From assembly GCA_028274825.1 (NCBI GenBank), contig JAQCMZ010000109.1:1-6036 (forward strand): a DNA stretch of 6,036 nucleotides, written 5' to 3'. The notes under the pieces are model-generated. The model searched no databases and was not told where the DNA came from. It saw nothing but the letters and a program-made list of their open reading frames with translations. Positions 5,927 to 6,036 of this stretch are shown piece by piece (the first letter of the stretch is position 1; the number at the start of each line of letters is the position of its first letter). This DNA is from Haloferacaceae archaeon (GTDB lineage Archaea > Halobacteriota > Halobacteria > Halobacteriales > Haloferacaceae). The position numbers were made by a program, and so were the translations under genes.

Positions 5927-6035
5927 TGGGGCTTCCTGTCTCTGTGTCGGAATGTATCCCCGACACAGAACCAGGGATTCCAGACTCCGCAGGCGAGTTC
6001 CCTTCACGGGTGGTTCGGAGTGTCCCACTCCTCCC
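5910..6035 (-). CDS. Probable TnpB C-terminal tail (partial, 5' end outside window)
   Basis: 41 codons then TGA (5912-5910), open to the window edge. The tail contains TLRTTREGNSPAESGIPG and ends IHSDTETGSPITRSR. The ETGSP string followed by a short end resembles the (V)E(A/T)GSP tails common in haloarchaeal TnpB proteins. TnpB is an RNA-guided DNA nuclease carried by IS200/IS605 elements; its RuvC and zinc-finger parts would lie upstream, outside this window, so nothing catalytic can be checked. Part of the coding sequence (5941-5969) also forms a 10-bp hairpin, consistent with the known overlap of the guide RNA with the tnpB 3' end. It could instead be a chance frame or part of a degraded copy. 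Confidence 0.4.
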   Translation of the reverse strand, partial: GRSGTLRTTREGNSPAESGIPGSVSGIHSDTETGSPITRSR

Positions 6036-6036
6036 G

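Larger units (their letters stand above)
5800..5970 (-). ncRNA. Candidate TnpB guide RNA (omega/reRNA) scaffold
   Basis: Read on the minus strand, four hairpins come in a row: TCTGTGTCGG/CCGACACAGA (5941-5950 with 5960-5969), a 12-bp perfect stem (5900-5911 with 5915-5926, 3-nt loop), a 10-bp perfect stem GTCAGAACTC/GAGTTCTGAC (5874-5883 with 5887-5896, 3-nt loop), and GGGGC/GCCCC (5841-5845 with 5851-5855). A G-run tract and GTAGTTCAC follow at the proposed element end. TnpB guide RNAs start inside the tnpB 3' end, cover the right end and run a short way into flanking DNA, which supplies the guide. Placement and strand agree with this. RNA ends and function are inferred, and the call depends on the tnpB identification. 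Confidence 0.4.
5800..6036 (-). mobile_element. Right end of an IS200/IS605-family (IS1341-type) element, partial
   Basis: Four signs point to an element entering from the right edge. (1) The minus strand has a tnpB-like C-terminal tail. (2) Just past its stop there are strong compact hairpins. (3) A G-rich tract ends in GGGGTAGTTCAC (minus strand), which resembles the right ends I recall from haloarchaeal tnpB-only elements. (4) Elements of this family lack terminal inverted repeats and carry subterminal hairpins, as here. The exact boundary, about 5800, is inferred. The left end, any tnpA and the target-adjacent motif are outside the window. Confidence 0.45.

Noticed and set aside
5874..5969. 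CRISPR array
   Set aside because: The stems differ from each other in sequence and there are no regularly spaced direct repeats.

Overview
The window looks like a piece of a haloarchaeal chromosome (class Halobacteria). GC content is moderately high. The predicted proteins are rich in Asp and Glu. Two start codons are GTG with no clear Shine-Dalgarno sequence. hisC carries a TATA-like box about 27 bp before its ATG, as in leaderless haloarchaeal transcription. These signs are suggestive; no species can be named from the sequence alone.

Layout, left to right. Positions 1-476 hold no convincing intact gene. This stretch is rich in inverted repeats, and on the minus strand it has reading-frame pieces that may be the remains of a gene. 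From 477 to 2154 the minus strand carries a two-gene unit: hisC (histidinol-phosphate aminotransferase) followed 37 bp later by a Fap7/AK6-type adenylate kinase. A 9-bp inverted repeat flanks the hisC TATA-like box and could be an operator. About 370 bp without a convincing gene follow. Next comes hflX on the minus strand (2528-3856), a ribosome-associated GTPase with all five G motifs. A 579-bp divergent spacer separates it from a plus-strand MFS transporter (4436-5710).

The right end (about 5800-6036) is best read as the right end of an IS200/IS605-family, IS1341-type element. Its minus strand carries the last 41 codons of what is probably a tnpB gene running off the window, then a series of very strong short hairpins, a run of four CCCCA units (a G-rich tract on the tnpB strand), and an end reading GGGGTAGTTCAC on the minus strand. 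This matches the place where TnpB guide RNAs (omega/reRNA) are made. It is the most interesting part of the window, but the tnpB call rests on a short C-terminal tail and on context.

The genes do not form one pathway. hisC and the kinase are probably co-transcribed, and hflX and the kinase both touch ribosome biology. The transporter has no visible substrate clue, and the IS end is an accessory insertion downstream of it.
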